The notes: a model not told the origin generated them from the sequence alone. Counted from the first letter of the stretch, positions 45,520 through 54,890 are shown. The stretch: 64,000 bases of DNA from Rhizomicrobium electricum (GCF_011762045.1 NZ_JAASQS010000002.1:62001-126000); one strand, 5' to 3'. Translations and numbers: made by a program.

Positions 45520-46872
45520 TCAGTTCACGCGTGGCCCCGGCATGTCGCGGCCGCCCTGGTGCAGGATCACCTTCGTGCCGCGGCCGTTGGCGTCGACCTC
45601 GAACCGCATCACTGCGTCGACCACTTTGGCAAAGAATTCGCGCGGCCCCAGCGGGAAAATTTCGACGCGCGGCTGACCGGTACCTTGGACATAGAAGCTG
45701 CCGCCGTCGCGCGAGAACGTCAGGCTGAACTTGGGCGCGATCTGATAGATGCCTGCGAGTGCATCGAAGCCCGCCGGATCGATCGCCACCTCCTTGCGTT
45801 CGCTCGCCAGCACCACCGGCTCGCCGAGAGCCACCTTCACCATCTTTTCCGCCACCTCTCCGGCCGCCGGACCGTTGAGATTGGCCATCACCACCACCGC
45901 CAGCTTGTCGTCGGGCAGGTAATGGCCGTCGGTATTGAAGCCGTTGATGCCGCCGGCATGGGTGACGTCGGTATGGCCACCGGCCTTCTTGATCCAGAAG
46001 CCGCAGCCGTAGTCATCCAGAAACGGCTTCATCATCGTCTTCAGCGACGCGGGCTTCAGCACCTTGCCGCCGAACAGCGCCTGATCCCAGATCAGGATGT
46101 CGTGCGTGGTCGAATAGAGCGCCCCGGCCGCATACGGCACGGTCATGTCGTTGTAGGCCGCCACCTCGACGCCGTCCTTGCCCGGCGCATAGCCATAGGC
46201 ATGGTTTGCGATGACGGTCTTGTTGGAGTCGTACCCCGTATTCTTCATGCCCAGCGGCGTAAAGAAGTTGTCGGTAAGAAACTGCTGATAGCTCAGCCCG
46301 CTCGCCTTCTCGATCACCATCCCGAGCACGCTGTAGCCCGAGTTCGAATAGTTCCATTTGGTGCCCGGCGGAAAGTTGAGCGGCTTGTCCTTGAACCACG
46401 CCAACTCCTCGGCCGGCGTGACCGGATTGCGGGCGCGCTCCTGATGGTCGGGAAGATCGGTGAAATTGGGAATGCCCGAGGTATGGGTCAGCAGGTGGTA
46501 CAAGGTGATCTTGTCCCACGCCGCCGGCGCATCGGGGATGTATTTGCGGACCGGATCGGTGATGGCGAGCTTGCCGCGCTCCTGCAGGAGCAGAATGGCG
46601 ACCGCCGTGAACTGCTTGGTCATCGAGCCGATGCGGAATTTGGAGTCCGGCGCGTTCGTCACCTGCCATTCGAGATTGGCGTAGCCGTAGCCTTTGTCGA
46701 TCAGCGTCTGGCCGTCCTTCCACACCAGGACCGAGCCCATGAACTGGCCGCTCTTGGCGTAGGATTGGATGATTTCCTCCATCCGCACCGCGTCGGGCGC
46801 CGCCGCCAAAGCCGGCATTGCCAGCAGCAGCACGGATGCAAATTGCGCAATTCGCTTCAATAGAACGGTCAT
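45520..46872 (-). CDS. Secreted serine hydrolase of the beta-lactamase (class C-like) family
   Basis: The 450-residue protein has a signal peptide (MTVLLKRIAQFASVLLLAMPAL, cleavage near AAAP). The nucleophile motif is SMTK (RIGSMTKQFTAVAILLL); the second motif is YSNSGYSVLGMVIEKASG; HTSGIPNF precedes it. The third motif appears as HAGG (THAGGINGFNTDG). This is a penicillin-binding-protein/esterase-like fold; beta-lactamase activity is not implied. The C-terminal 110 residues form an extra beta domain as in many such hydrolases. Confidence 0.92.
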   Translation of the reverse strand: MTVLLKRIAQFASVLLLAMPALAAAPDAVRMEEIIQSYAKSGQFMGSVLVWKDGQTLIDKGYGYANLEWQVTNAPDSKFRIGSMTKQFTAVAILLLQERGKLAITDPVRKYIPDAPAAWDKITLYHLLTHTSGIPNFTDLPDHQERARNPVTPAEELAWFKDKPLNFPPGTKWNYSNSGYSVLGMVIEKASGLSYQQFLTDNFFTPLGMKNTGYDSNKTVIANHAYGYAPGKDGVEVAAYNDMTVPYAAGALYSTTHDILIWDQALFGGKVLKPASLKTMMKPFLDDYGCGFWIKKAGGHTDVTHAGGINGFNTDGHYLPDDKLAVVVMANLNGPAAGEVAEKMVKVALGEPVVLASERKEVAIDPAGFDALAGIYQIAPKFSLTFSRDGGSFYVQGTGQPRVEIFPLGPREFFAKVVDAVMRFEVDANGRGTKVILHQGGRDMPGPRVN

Positions 46873-46888
46873 CGAGCCCCCACTGTGA

Positions 46889-47845
46889 CTAGCGTTTCGT
46901 CCCCATCGTGCCTTCGTACTGCGCCACCACCGGCTCTTCGCGATCGGTGGCGTAGCCGCGCAGCATGCCGACGCTGTTGTAGTTCAGCGCGACATTGCCC
47001 TTGGCGTCGATGCCGATCATGCCGCCTTCGGCGCCGGCTTTTTTCAGCACGTCGAACAGTTCGATCTTCATCGCCTTCTTGAGCGGCGTCTTGGCGTAGG
47101 CGATGCGGTCGGCGGCATCCTTGGCGGCATTGAAGCGGATGAAGAACTCGCCGTGTCCGGTCGAGGAGAACGCCGCCACGCCGTCGGCCGCATAAACGCC
47201 GTCGCCCACCAGCGGACTGTCGCCGACGCGGCCGGGCACCTTGGCATCGAAGCCGCCCGTGGAAGTCGCCGCCGCCAGATGTCCGCAGCGGTCGAGCACC
47301 ACCGCGCCCACCGTGCCGTGCGGCTTCGGCTCCAGCTTTGCTTTGCCGGTGTTGACGAAATAGTCCGGCGTCACCATCGCGGCGCCGAGGCCTTGCACGT
47401 ACGCCTGTCCGCGGTCGCCGACCACCAGCACATGGCGGTTCGCGTCCATCACGAGGCGCGCCGCGACGACCGGATTCTTCACTGCCGTCATCGAGGCCAC
47501 CGCTCCGGCGCGCAGGCCGTTGCCGTCCATGATCGAGGCGTCGGTTTCGACCTGCCCGGCCTGATTGGCGATGGCGCCCTTGCCGGTATTGAACGCGCCG
47601 GAATCCTCGAAGGTGCGTACCAGCTTTTCGACGGTGTCGAGCGCCGAGGCGCCGTTCTTCAAATCCGTCCGCGCCTCAGTCAGCGCCGCTTTCATGATCG
47701 CCAGTTCCTGGCTGCCGTCGCGCACTTTCGATTGCGCCCCGCCGTGCACCGCCACGGCGAAATTACCGTGCGCCGTGCAAACATCGCCCGCCCAGGCACC
47801 AGCCGACAACACCGCTATACCGAGAACCGCCAGCGCACTCCGCAT
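46889..47845 (-). CDS. Isoaspartyl peptidase/asparaginase (Ntn hydrolase), exported
   Basis: The 318-residue protein starts at ATG 47845 (MRSALAVLGIAVLSAGAWAG), a signal peptide. VAVHGGA is followed by the Ntn-hydrolase features KGAIANQAGQVETDASIMDG and the autocleavage site KPHGTVGAVVLDRCGHLAAA, where the threonine would become the N-terminal nucleophile after self-processing. STGGFDAKVPGRVGDSPLVG and GHGEFFIRF are conserved substrate-pocket motifs. It would act on isoaspartyl dipeptides or asparagine in the periplasm. A repeat element lies upstream; the in-frame extension into it is not counted as coding. Confidence 0.93.
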   Translation of the reverse strand: MRSALAVLGIAVLSAGAWAGDVCTAHGNFAVAVHGGAQSKVRDGSQELAIMKAALTEARTDLKNGASALDTVEKLVRTFEDSGAFNTGKGAIANQAGQVETDASIMDGNGLRAGAVASMTAVKNPVVAARLVMDANRHVLVVGDRGQAYVQGLGAAMVTPDYFVNTGKAKLEPKPHGTVGAVVLDRCGHLAAATSTGGFDAKVPGRVGDSPLVGDGVYAADGVAAFSSTGHGEFFIRFNAAKDAADRIAYAKTPLKKAMKIELFDVLKKAGAEGGMIGIDAKGNVALNYNSVGMLRGYATDREEPVVAQYEGTMGTKR

Positions 47846-47904
47846 CGCACACTCCGCATATGGAATCGAAGCAATCCTAGCACTGCGCGCCAACGATCCG
47901 GCGT

Positions 47905-48096
47905 CTTTCCTCCCCCGCGGAGAACCAACCTTCACGCCGCAATCCGAATGAATAGCGGGGGAGGTGGCGCCGTTAGGCGACGGAGGGGGGAATGCTCAGA
48001 CGCCGACTTACCCCCTCCGTCTCGCTACGCGAGCCACCTCCCCCGCTATCCGAATAACGTGCGGCACGCGGACCGCGACACCGCAGGGGAGGAAAG
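47905..48096. repeat. Interspersed palindromic element, family 2, copy 1
   Basis: Outer arms start CTTTCCTCCCC and end GGGGAGGAAAG (47905 and 48096); inner arms are ATAGCGGGGGAGGTGGC and GCCACCTCCCCCGCTAT; a further pair CGGAGGGGG / CCCCCTCCG lies in the middle. The 192-bp nested palindrome fills the gap between the asparaginase-type gene and the glycosyltransferase gene. Copy 2 is at 59530-59732. Confidence 0.9.
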
Positions 48097-48103
48097 AAAA
48101 GGC

Positions 48104-48736
48104 TCAGCACCGCTCGATGCTGACGTTGCCGTGTTCGGTGGCGACGCCGGGCGCGTACGGCAAGACCCGCTTGTTCACGGCCCGCGAGCGCAGCATCACC
48201 AGACGCGACGGCCCGATGCGGCGGACCAGATCGCTGTCCTCGCGCTTAACCTCACGGTAGCCGCCGAGCTGCTTGTAGAGGCGCTTGGGAATGAGCAGGC
48301 CCTGGTTGCCGTAGGGCCGCTTCAGCAGCGCGCAGCGCAGCACGGCGAAGGCTTCGCTGCGGCGGGCGCCGCCGCCGAAATCGTCGACCGCATAGCGGAA
48401 ATAGGCGGCGCGGGGATGCTCCATCGTCGTGCGGGCGATGAAGGCTTCCACTTCGTTCTCCCAGCCCGGCTCGAGCGCCGCCTCGGGATGCAGGAATAAC
48501 AGCCAGTCGTTGCGCGCCGCATTGGCCCCGGCGATCAGTTGGGAGGCCCGCGAACGGCCGCCTTTCTTGATCCGCGCCCCTGCCGCATCGGCGATCATCA
48601 GGGTTTCGTCGGCCGAGCCGCCGTCGGCCACGATCACCTCGCGCACGACCCCGCGCACGGTGGCCACGATCAGGCTGTCGAAACAGCGTGGCAGACTGGC
48701 TTCGGCGTTCAGGGTGGGGACGATGACGGAAATCAT
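48104..48736 (-). CDS. Family 2 glycosyltransferase
   Basis: The 210-residue protein begins MISVIVPTLNAEASLPRCFD, the family-2 start, with VIVADGGSADETLMIADAAG as the nucleotide-sugar region; the usual DxD is replaced by FLHPEAALEPGWENEV. The acceptor is unknown. No membrane span is visible. The size is at the short end for GT2 enzymes. It begins after repeat element family 2 and precedes a membrane protein gene. Confidence 0.87.
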   Translation of the reverse strand: MISVIVPTLNAEASLPRCFDSLIVATVRGVVREVIVADGGSADETLMIADAAGARIKKGGRSRASQLIAGANAARNDWLLFLHPEAALEPGWENEVEAFIARTTMEHPRAAYFRYAVDDFGGGARRSEAFAVLRCALLKRPYGNQGLLIPKRLYKQLGGYREVKREDSDLVRRIGPSRLVMLRSRAVNKRVLPYAPGVATEHGNVSIERC

Positions 48737-48811
48737 GCAGCCACTATGACGGACCCCGGCGGAGGACGGAATAATTATTCTGTCGCATATTTGGGCAGGA
48801 AAGAAAATTGC

Positions 48812-49687
48812 TTAAATTTGGGGCGGCGGTTGCGGCACCACAGCGGCCTGGAACGGGTACTCTTGGGCCCACAAATAGAGCCAAGAGGCCAAGGCCGCGA
48901 TAACACCTGTAATCAACGGATGCAGGAAGTCATCGAGTATTGCCGTGAGGAAGCCGCCATCGAATTGCGGGGCCGCAACCCAATCAGGGTTCATGGCGTG
49001 CAGGCTATCGATCAACGCCTCGCCAAGCGCTGGTGCGATCTCCGTCAGCATCAGCGGCAGGACAGCCATGACCAAGCCGATGACGGTTGACCAGAATAGA
49101 CCACGAGACGAGGACAGACCGGCTTCAATGCGGTCGGCGACACTCGCAGACGGAACATCGATAGCGATAGCGGGGAAAATCAGAAGCGTTCGCGCAAACA
49201 GAATGATGAGCGCGACGTAACCCAAGAAGTGGAAGAACCCACTGTCCCCGCGCTGCGTGATGAAACCAACGATCAAAAGAACTAGCTGGACGCAAAACGT
49301 CCATATCGCAAAACTCCGAACGCAGGTCTGGCGCAAGATCGAAAAACCGCGAGAGGTTTCTTCGAGAATAACAAAGCGGTGAACCGCAACGGCGACCGGG
49401 GCCAACAACCACGCGTCGATAACCAATTCGGGCAACGCCATCAGCAAAATCGCAACACTGCGAAAAACGGCGGGAAGACCGTCAAATATCGAACCGAGGC
49501 TGCTCCAAAACCAGTGGTCCGCAATGCCGAACGCCACATAAAGAACCGCCGAAGATAGAAACAGCAGCGGCATTCTCCCCAATGCGGAAAAAGCGCTCGT
49601 CCACGCCAGCCGGACGAATCGTGCCCAATCCGGGCGCGGCTTTTCCCCTGGGTCGCTCAAATTCGAATCCCCCCAACTTTCGGCCAT
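48812..49687 (-). CDS. Six-span membrane protein, unrecognised
   Basis: The 291-residue protein has a charged N-terminus (about 1-25) and about six membrane segments (clearest near 40-55, 75-95, 130-150, 155-175, 200-220, 255-275). No catalytic motif or transporter signature is seen; the tail is Pro-rich. It lies divergent from the radical SAM gene with a 74-bp gap, in a relatively AT-richer stretch (for example 48780-49300), which may indicate a different history from its neighbours, but this was judged by eye only. Confidence 0.72.
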   Translation of the reverse strand: MAESWGDSNLSDPGEKPRPDWARFVRLAWTSAFSALGRMPLLFLSSAVLYVAFGIADHWFWSSLGSIFDGLPAVFRSVAILLMALPELVIDAWLLAPVAVAVHRFVILEETSRGFSILRQTCVRSFAIWTFCVQLVLLIVGFITQRGDSGFFHFLGYVALIILFARTLLIFPAIAIDVPSASVADRIEAGLSSSRGLFWSTVIGLVMAVLPLMLTEIAPALGEALIDSLHAMNPDWVAAPQFDGGFLTAILDDFLHPLITGVIAALASWLYLWAQEYPFQAAVVPQPPPQI

Positions 49688-49761
49688 TATAACGGGAAAA
49701 AGGCTGCCGCCTACGCCTTTTGTACTTGCTTTGTTCTCTGCGACAAACCATACTCCTGGCC

Positions 49762-50904
49762 ATGACGAAGGTTGTGGCCAAACGTACTGTCGATCCCGGC
49801 GACATCACTGCCGATCCCCGGCGGCTGCGCGGGCGCGGTGCGGTTTCCAACGCGGCGGGGCGGTATGAGCGCTTCCTGCGGGTGGTCGTCGATGACGGCT
49901 GGGAGCACCCCACCACCCCGGCGGGAAACGATCCGGCGGACGACGACGCCCTGCCCCCGGTGAAGACCGAAATCACCGTCGACGCCACCCGCACCATCAT
50001 CACCCGCAACAAGTCGCCGGACATTTCGTTCGACCGCTCGATCAACCCTTATCGCGGCTGCGAGCACGGCTGCATCTACTGCTTCGCGCGGCCGACCCAC
50101 GCCTATCTCGGCATGTCGCCCGGCGCCGATTTCGAGAGCCGCCTGTTCGTCAAGCCGAATGCCGCCGAACTCTTGGCCAAGGAATTGTCGGCGCCCGGCT
50201 ACACGCCGCGCACGATTGCCATCGGCACCAACACCGATCCCTATCAGCCGATCGAGCGGCAGATGAAGATCATGCGCAGCGTGCTCGAAGTCTTGCGCGA
50301 CTTTCGCCATCCGGTCGGCATCGTCACCAAATCGGCGCTGGTGACGCGCGATATCGACATTCTGGCGGAGATGGCCGCGATGGGACTGGCGCGGGTCGCG
50401 CTGTCGGTCACCACACTCGACCGCAAGCTGGCCCGCCAGATGGAGCCGCGTGCCTCGACGCCGCCCAAACGCCTGGAAGCGATCCGCGCCTTGTCGCAGG
50501 CCGGCATTCCGACCTCCGTGATGTTCGCGCCGATCATTCCGGCCCTCAACGACGGCGAAATGGAATCCGTGCTGGCCGCCGCCAAGGACGCGGGCGCGCG
50601 CTCGGCCGGATACGTGCTGCTGCGCCTGCCGCTCGAGATCAAGGATCTGTTCCGCGAGTGGCTGGAGACCAACCGGCCCGACGCCGCCAAGCACGTCATC
50701 AGCCTGATCCGCCAGATGCGCGGCGGCAAGGATTACGATGCCGAATGGACCCAGCGCCAGCGCGGCACCGGGCCGTACGCCCTGATGCTCGCCCACCGCT
50801 TCCGCATGGCGACCCGGCGCTACGGCCTTCATCAGCACACGGAGCTTCGCACCGACCTGTTCCAGCGTCCGCCCAAAGCCGGGGATCAATTGCGGCTGTT
50901 TTGA
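49762..50904 (+). CDS. PA0069-family radical SAM protein
   Basis: The 380-residue protein has the SAM-cluster motif C-x3-C-x2-C as RGCEHGCIYCFARPTHAYLG, then an SPL/DNA-photoproduct-lyase-like barrel: TIAIGTNTDPYQPIERQMKI, VGIVTKSALVTRDIDIL, ARVALSVTTLDRKLARQMEP and a C-terminal GLHQHTELRTDLFQRP. The family (PA0069) is related to spore photoproduct lyase but has no known substrate. ATG 49762 (MTKVVAKRTVDPGDI) is the start. It is the first plus-strand gene after a minus run. Confidence 0.92.
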   Translation: MTKVVAKRTVDPGDITADPRRLRGRGAVSNAAGRYERFLRVVVDDGWEHPTTPAGNDPADDDALPPVKTEITVDATRTIITRNKSPDISFDRSINPYRGCEHGCIYCFARPTHAYLGMSPGADFESRLFVKPNAAELLAKELSAPGYTPRTIAIGTNTDPYQPIERQMKIMRSVLEVLRDFRHPVGIVTKSALVTRDIDILAEMAAMGLARVALSVTTLDRKLARQMEPRASTPPKRLEAIRALSQAGIPTSVMFAPIIPALNDGEMESVLAAAKDAGARSAGYVLLRLPLEIKDLFREWLETNRPDAAKHVISLIRQMRGGKDYDAEWTQRQRGTGPYALMLAHRFRMATRRYGLHQHTELRTDLFQRPPKAGDQLRLF

Positions 50905-50933
50905 TCGCTGTTTTTTGTCTCAGCGAAGACGCC

Positions 50934-52625
50934 TTATTCCTTGCCGATATTGGGATCGATTTTGCGCGCCTTTTCGATGTCGGCTTCGCTGCCTTTGGTG
51001 TCGCCCATTTCCTTCTTCAAGAGGCCGCGGTTGTACAGCGCCGCCGCGTGCTTGGGATCGAGCGATACGGCCTTGTCGTAATCGGCCAGCGCTTTGGCCT
51101 TGTCGCCGAGCGCGTCGTAGGAAATGGCGCGATTGTAGTAGGCGAGATCGTATGCCGGATCGATGCGGATCGCTTCGGTGAAATCGGCGACCGCCTTGGC
51201 GTGCTCTTTCATCTCGGCATAGACGTTGCCGCGGACATTGAGCGCATCGGTCCAGACCGGTTCGATCTTGAGCGCCGTATTGCAGTTTTCGAGCGCGCGC
51301 GGATAGTCCCCGCGGCTGTAATAAACTTCGCAGCGGTTGCGCAGCGCCCAGCGGTAATCGGGCTTCAGCTTCAGCGCCGCGTTGAAATCGGCCAGCGCGA
51401 AGTCGACCTGCCCCATCGTGCGATAGGCGACGCCGCGGTCGTTGTAGGCGCCGGGCTGATTGCCGTCGAGCTTGATCGCCTGATCGAAATCGGCGATGGC
51501 GCGCAGATGCTCGCCGGATTCGTCATAGGCGTTGGCGCGATTGATCCAGGCGTAGTAGTCGCTTGCATCGAGCTTGATCGAGGTATCGCAGTCGGCAATC
51601 GCCTTGCCGTAGTCCTTCTTGCGCAGCCAGACGTTGCAGCGGTTGCGGTAGGCGGTGGCGTAGTCCTTGCTGATCGCGATCGCTTTGTTGTAGTCGGTCA
51701 GCGCCGCGTCGGTCTTGCCGCTGTTGAAATTGATGTTGCCGCGCGCGTTGTAGGCATAGGCGCTCTCGGGATCGAGCTTCAACGCCATGTTGGCGTCGAC
51801 GAACGCCTTGTCGTACTGATCGAGATTGTCGTAGGCGAGCGCGCGATAGGCGTAATAGGTCGCGTTCTTGGGATCGAGTGCGATGGCTTTGGTGAAGTCC
51901 TCGACGCCGCGCGCGTGATCGCCGGAATCGTCGTTGATGTTGCCGCGATTGGCCCAGATGAAGGCGCTCTTGGGATCGAGCCGGATGCCTTCGTCGCAAT
52001 CGGCGCGCGCCTTCTGCCATTCGCTTTTCAGGTACCAGACATAGCAGCGGTTGCCGTAGAAGACGCCGATATTGCTGTCGAGCTTGATCGCCTGATCGTA
52101 ATCGGCGAGCGCGAGGTCGTATTCGTCCAGCGCTTTGTGCGCCACGCCGCGATTGTTGAAGGCGTCGGCCGAAGACGGATTGATCTTCAGCGCTTCGGTA
52201 TAGTCCGCGATCGCCTTCTTGTGGTCGCCGCTGTCGTCGTAGGCGGTGGCGCGGAACAGGAACGCATCGAAATTGGCCTGCTTCAGCGTAATGGCGCGGT
52301 CGCAATCGGCGATGGCCTTCTGATACTCGTTTTTCCAGTACCACACCTTGCAGCGGCGGGTGACGAGCGCCGGTTCGTCGGGTTTGAGCTTGAGGGCGCG
52401 GTTGAGATCGGCGAGCGCGTCGTCGTCGCGGTCGACCTGGGAATAAAGCTGGCTGCGATAGAACAGCGCCTGGACAAGGTCGTCGTCCTTGCTCGCGTTC
52501 ACCGCCTCGGTGCAGATCTTGATGGCGCCGTCGCCCTCGGCCTTTTCGCACGCCGACAAGAGATCGCCGCCGTCCGCCCATGCCGGCATAGCCGCCAGCC
52601 ACAGCACGCCCAAAACCGCTTTCAT
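50934..52625 (-). CDS. Secreted TPR-repeat protein
   Basis: The 563-residue protein has a signal peptide (MKAVLGVLWLAAMPAWADGG) and about 13 tetratricopeptide repeats of 34 residues with a strongly repeated text (ALADYDQAIKLD and NRG in most units), probably forming a superhelix in the periplasm. The high internal similarity suggests recent expansion by tandem duplication. Function unknown; it is next to the radical SAM gene but convergent, 29 bp from its stop. Confidence 0.9.
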   Translation of the reverse strand: MKAVLGVLWLAAMPAWADGGDLLSACEKAEGDGAIKICTEAVNASKDDDLVQALFYRSQLYSQVDRDDDALADLNRALKLKPDEPALVTRRCKVWYWKNEYQKAIADCDRAITLKQANFDAFLFRATAYDDSGDHKKAIADYTEALKINPSSADAFNNRGVAHKALDEYDLALADYDQAIKLDSNIGVFYGNRCYVWYLKSEWQKARADCDEGIRLDPKSAFIWANRGNINDDSGDHARGVEDFTKAIALDPKNATYYAYRALAYDNLDQYDKAFVDANMALKLDPESAYAYNARGNINFNSGKTDAALTDYNKAIAISKDYATAYRNRCNVWLRKKDYGKAIADCDTSIKLDASDYYAWINRANAYDESGEHLRAIADFDQAIKLDGNQPGAYNDRGVAYRTMGQVDFALADFNAALKLKPDYRWALRNRCEVYYSRGDYPRALENCNTALKIEPVWTDALNVRGNVYAEMKEHAKAVADFTEAIRIDPAYDLAYYNRAISYDALGDKAKALADYDKAVSLDPKHAAALYNRGLLKKEMGDTKGSEADIEKARKIDPNIGKE

Positions 52626-52753
52626 CGAAGCCCCCCGACGACACCCGATACCGACACTAGCGCAAACGACGGGAGATGGCAGCCATCGAACGGGTTGCCT
52701 TCGCCGCTCGGATATGGCTTGTCATGGGGCGGAAGAATCCGGAGAAAAGCACC

Positions 52754-53293
52754 ATGTTCAGCCCTGCCATTCGTCTCAATAACGGCGTGGCGATGAAGGC
52801 GCTGACCGTACTGGCCGGTACGGGTATCCTGACGGCTTCTTCCTATATCCAGGTTCCGTTCTATCCGGTGCCGATGACCATGCAGACCCTGGCGGTGACG
52901 CTGGTCGGCGCCGTGCTCGGCTGGCGCCTGGGTGCTGCGACGGTCGTGGCATGGCTCCTGGCCGCGGCGGCCGGTCTGCCGGTTCTGGCCGGCGATCACC
53001 TGACCGGACCGGCCGTGTTCATCGGCCCCACCGCCGGCTACCTCCTGGCCTTCCCCCTGATGGCCGCCCTGACCGGTTTCCTGGCCGAACGCGGCTGGAC
53101 CGGCAAGCGGCCGCTCCTGGCCTTCGCCAGCATGGTCGCGGGCAATGGCCTGTGCCTCGTCCTGGGCACCGCCTGGCTCTCCGTCCTGGTCGGCCCCGAG
53201 AAGGCTATCGCTTTGGGAATGCTGCCGTTTTTAGCCGGTGGGCTGGTGAAATCCGCCCTTGCCGCCGCCTTCCTGAAGGCCATCGGGCGCTAA
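52754..53293 (+). CDS. bioY: BioY family biotin transporter substrate-binding protein
   Basis: The 179-residue membrane protein has six spans. ATG 52754 has GGAGA 8 bases upstream. Motifs are FYPVPMTMQTLAVTLVGAVL, the GWRLGAATVVAWLLAAAAGLPVL region and GPTAGYLLAFPLMAALTGFL. BioY is the S component of a biotin ECF transporter; no ecfA/ecfT (BioM/BioN) genes are beside it, so it is either a solitary BioY, which some bacteria use alone, or uses a shared energy module elsewhere. Confidence 0.93.
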   Translation: MFSPAIRLNNGVAMKALTVLAGTGILTASSYIQVPFYPVPMTMQTLAVTLVGAVLGWRLGAATVVAWLLAAAAGLPVLAGDHLTGPAVFIGPTAGYLLAFPLMAALTGFLAERGWTGKRPLLAFASMVAGNGLCLVLGTAWLSVLVGPEKAIALGMLPFLAGGLVKSALAAAFLKAIGR

Positions 53294-53377
53294 TCGACCG
53301 AAATTTCCCTGCCCCTGCATCCGCCGGAACCCCAGGCTGCATCCAGTCTGTGTAACCCGGTACGGAAGGGGCAACCC

Positions 53378-53593
53378 ATGACCAAACATCGCGACAAGTT
53401 CATGATCGCCGCGTGCGTCGTCGTGGGATTGGCATTCGTGTCCCTTCATGGCCAACATCATCCCGGTTTCGGGCCAATGGGATGGGCGAACGCTGGCGGC
53501 CGCACCGTTAGCGTCGGTTTCATGGCTCATATGATCCAATTGCAGTTCCGCCAAGCGCTCGCAGCCGTCGGAACCGTCATCACGATCCGCTAA
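53378..53593 (+). CDS. Small exported or membrane-anchored protein, unrecognised
   Basis: The 71-residue protein starts at ATG 53378 with AAGGGG upstream. Residues 7-24 form a hydrophobic segment (FMIAACVVVGLAFVSLHG), then a His/Gly-rich stretch and a tail with GFMAHMIQLQFRQALAAVG. It lies 12 bp before the DUF6249-like gene and probably belongs to the same transcript as the sigma factor. Confidence 0.65.
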   Translation: MTKHRDKFMIAACVVVGLAFVSLHGQHHPGFGPMGWANAGGRTVSVGFMAHMIQLQFRQALAAVGTVITIR

Positions 53594-53605
53594 GGGGCTA
53601 ACACC

Positions 53606-54007
53606 ATGCCGTTCTTCGAACATCCGGCCTTTGCGCCACTGACCATCATCTTCGGCAGCATTCTGCTCATCATCTTTACCGTGTTCCTGTTCAGCTATCT
53701 CAGCCGCCGGTCGAAGTACCGCATGATCGAGCGCCTGGCCGAAAAGGGCACGGTTCTGACCCCGGAAATGCTGGCCGGAATCACCAGCAACGGCCGCGGC
53801 GGCGCCGGCGACAAGAATCCGGTCACCTCGGGCATCTTCCTGATGTGCATCGGCATCGCCCTCGCCATCTTCTTCTGGGGCATGGATGGCTTCCAGATGC
53901 CTTGGAACGGCGGCGACTTCCTGCCGGTGATCGGCATCTTCCCGTTCATGGTCGGACTGGCCCGCGTGCTCGGCGCTCGAGCCGCCAGTCGCGAAGAATC
54001 CAAATAG
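53606..54007 (+). CDS. DUF6249-type membrane protein
   Basis: The 133-residue protein has an N-terminal membrane span (about 10-32), a charged linker with RRSKYRMIERLAEKGTVLTP, and two more spans (about 75-93 and 105-122). This layout matches small DUF6249-type membrane proteins that accompany ECF sigma factors, as I remember the family; exact family assignment is moderate. It lies 18 bp upstream of the sigma factor gene. Confidence 0.72.
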   Translation: MPFFEHPAFAPLTIIFGSILLIIFTVFLFSYLSRRSKYRMIERLAEKGTVLTPEMLAGITSNGRGGAGDKNPVTSGIFLMCIGIALAIFFWGMDGFQMPWNGGDFLPVIGIFPFMVGLARVLGARAASREESK

Positions 54008-54025
54008 CCTATATGCTGACTGTCC

Positions 54026-54574
54026 ATGAGCGAGAGCGAATGGCTGGCGCTGGAAGCGGCCAAGGGGGATCCGGCCGCTTTCGGACGTTTGGTACGCCAG
54101 CATCAATCGAAGTTACGCGGTTTCCTGTTGCGCTTGACCAAGGGCAACGGAGCCCTGGCGGACGACCTCGCCCAGGAAAGTTTCATCGAAGCCTACAAGA
54201 AGATCGGCCAGTTCAGTTCGGGCAATTTCTTCGGATGGTTGTGTGCCATCGCATGGTCGAGGTTCCTGATGGAAGCGCGCAAACGCAAACTGGAATCGCT
54301 GGACGAGTTGTCCGAGGCCGGAACCGACTTTTCGGACGACGCTCCGGAACCGGAGAATGCCAGCCTGATCAGGCACGACCTGGAAAGCGCGATGGCGCAA
54401 CTGGCGCCGATGCAACGGGCGGCCCTGACGATGTGTTTTGCCCTCGGCCTGTCGAACGAAGAGGCCGCGGAATCGTTGAAAATCCCCCTGGGGACCTTGA
54501 AGTCGCACATTAACCGTGGACGTGCTAAGCTTGAGGTCTTGCTGGGGGAATGGCGTAAGGTAGCGGTGTCATGA
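54026..54574 (+). CDS. ECF RNA polymerase sigma factor
   Basis: The 182-residue sigma-70 family factor has sigma2 (about 12-80, with HQSKLRGFLLRLTKGNGALADDLAQE and FFGWLCAIAWSRFLMEARKR) and sigma4 (about 115-175, with MQRAALTMCFALGLSNEEAAE and IPLGTLKSHINRGRAKLE). It overlaps the next gene by 4 bp (ATGA), the place where an anti-sigma factor is usual. Target promoters are not known. Confidence 0.93.
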   Translation: MSESEWLALEAAKGDPAAFGRLVRQHQSKLRGFLLRLTKGNGALADDLAQESFIEAYKKIGQFSSGNFFGWLCAIAWSRFLMEARKRKLESLDELSEAGTDFSDDAPEPENASLIRHDLESAMAQLAPMQRAALTMCFALGLSNEEAAESLKIPLGTLKSHINRGRAKLEVLLGEWRKVAVS

Positions 54575-54873
54575 ACCTCGACGAAATGCTCTCGCAGCCC
54601 CTGCCCGAAGTTCCGGATAACGGCTTCTCGGACCGTGTGGTCTTGCGCGTCAAAGCGCACGAGCGGCGCAAATGGATTGAGATCGCGATGATCTCGGTGC
54701 TCGCGGCGGCCGTGGCCTGCCTGCTGCTGCCGATCCGGGCGATCGTCGGTGATTTCGCCGCCAGCATCATCCTGCTCGGATACTCGCCGACGTTCGGCAT
54801 CGGAGCCGCGGTCCTGGCCGCGACCTTCCTGGTCGACCGCTTGTGGAGCGAACGCCAGCTCTTGCAGTTCTGA
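54571..54873 (+). CDS. Membrane protein coupled to the sigma factor (possible anti-sigma factor)
   Basis: The 100-residue protein has an N-terminal soluble part of only 35 residues (MNLDEMLSQPLPEVPDNGFS) and two membrane spans (about 38-57 and 63-85). Its start overlaps the sigma factor's stop, which suggests an anti-sigma role. There is no His-x3-Cys-x2-Cys zinc motif of the ZAS type, so if it is an anti-sigma factor it belongs to another class. The assignment rests on context. Confidence 0.75.
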   Translation: MNLDEMLSQPLPEVPDNGFSDRVVLRVKAHERRKWIEIAMISVLAAAVACLLLPIRAIVGDFAASIILLGYSPTFGIGAAVLAATFLVDRLWSERQLLQF

Positions 54874-54890
54874 ACCACGGAGCATCCCGC

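Noticed and set aside
47846..47935. N-terminal extension of the asparaginase-type protein
   Set aside because: The extra 30 residues read into the family-2 repeat; the ATG at 47845 begins a proper signal peptide.
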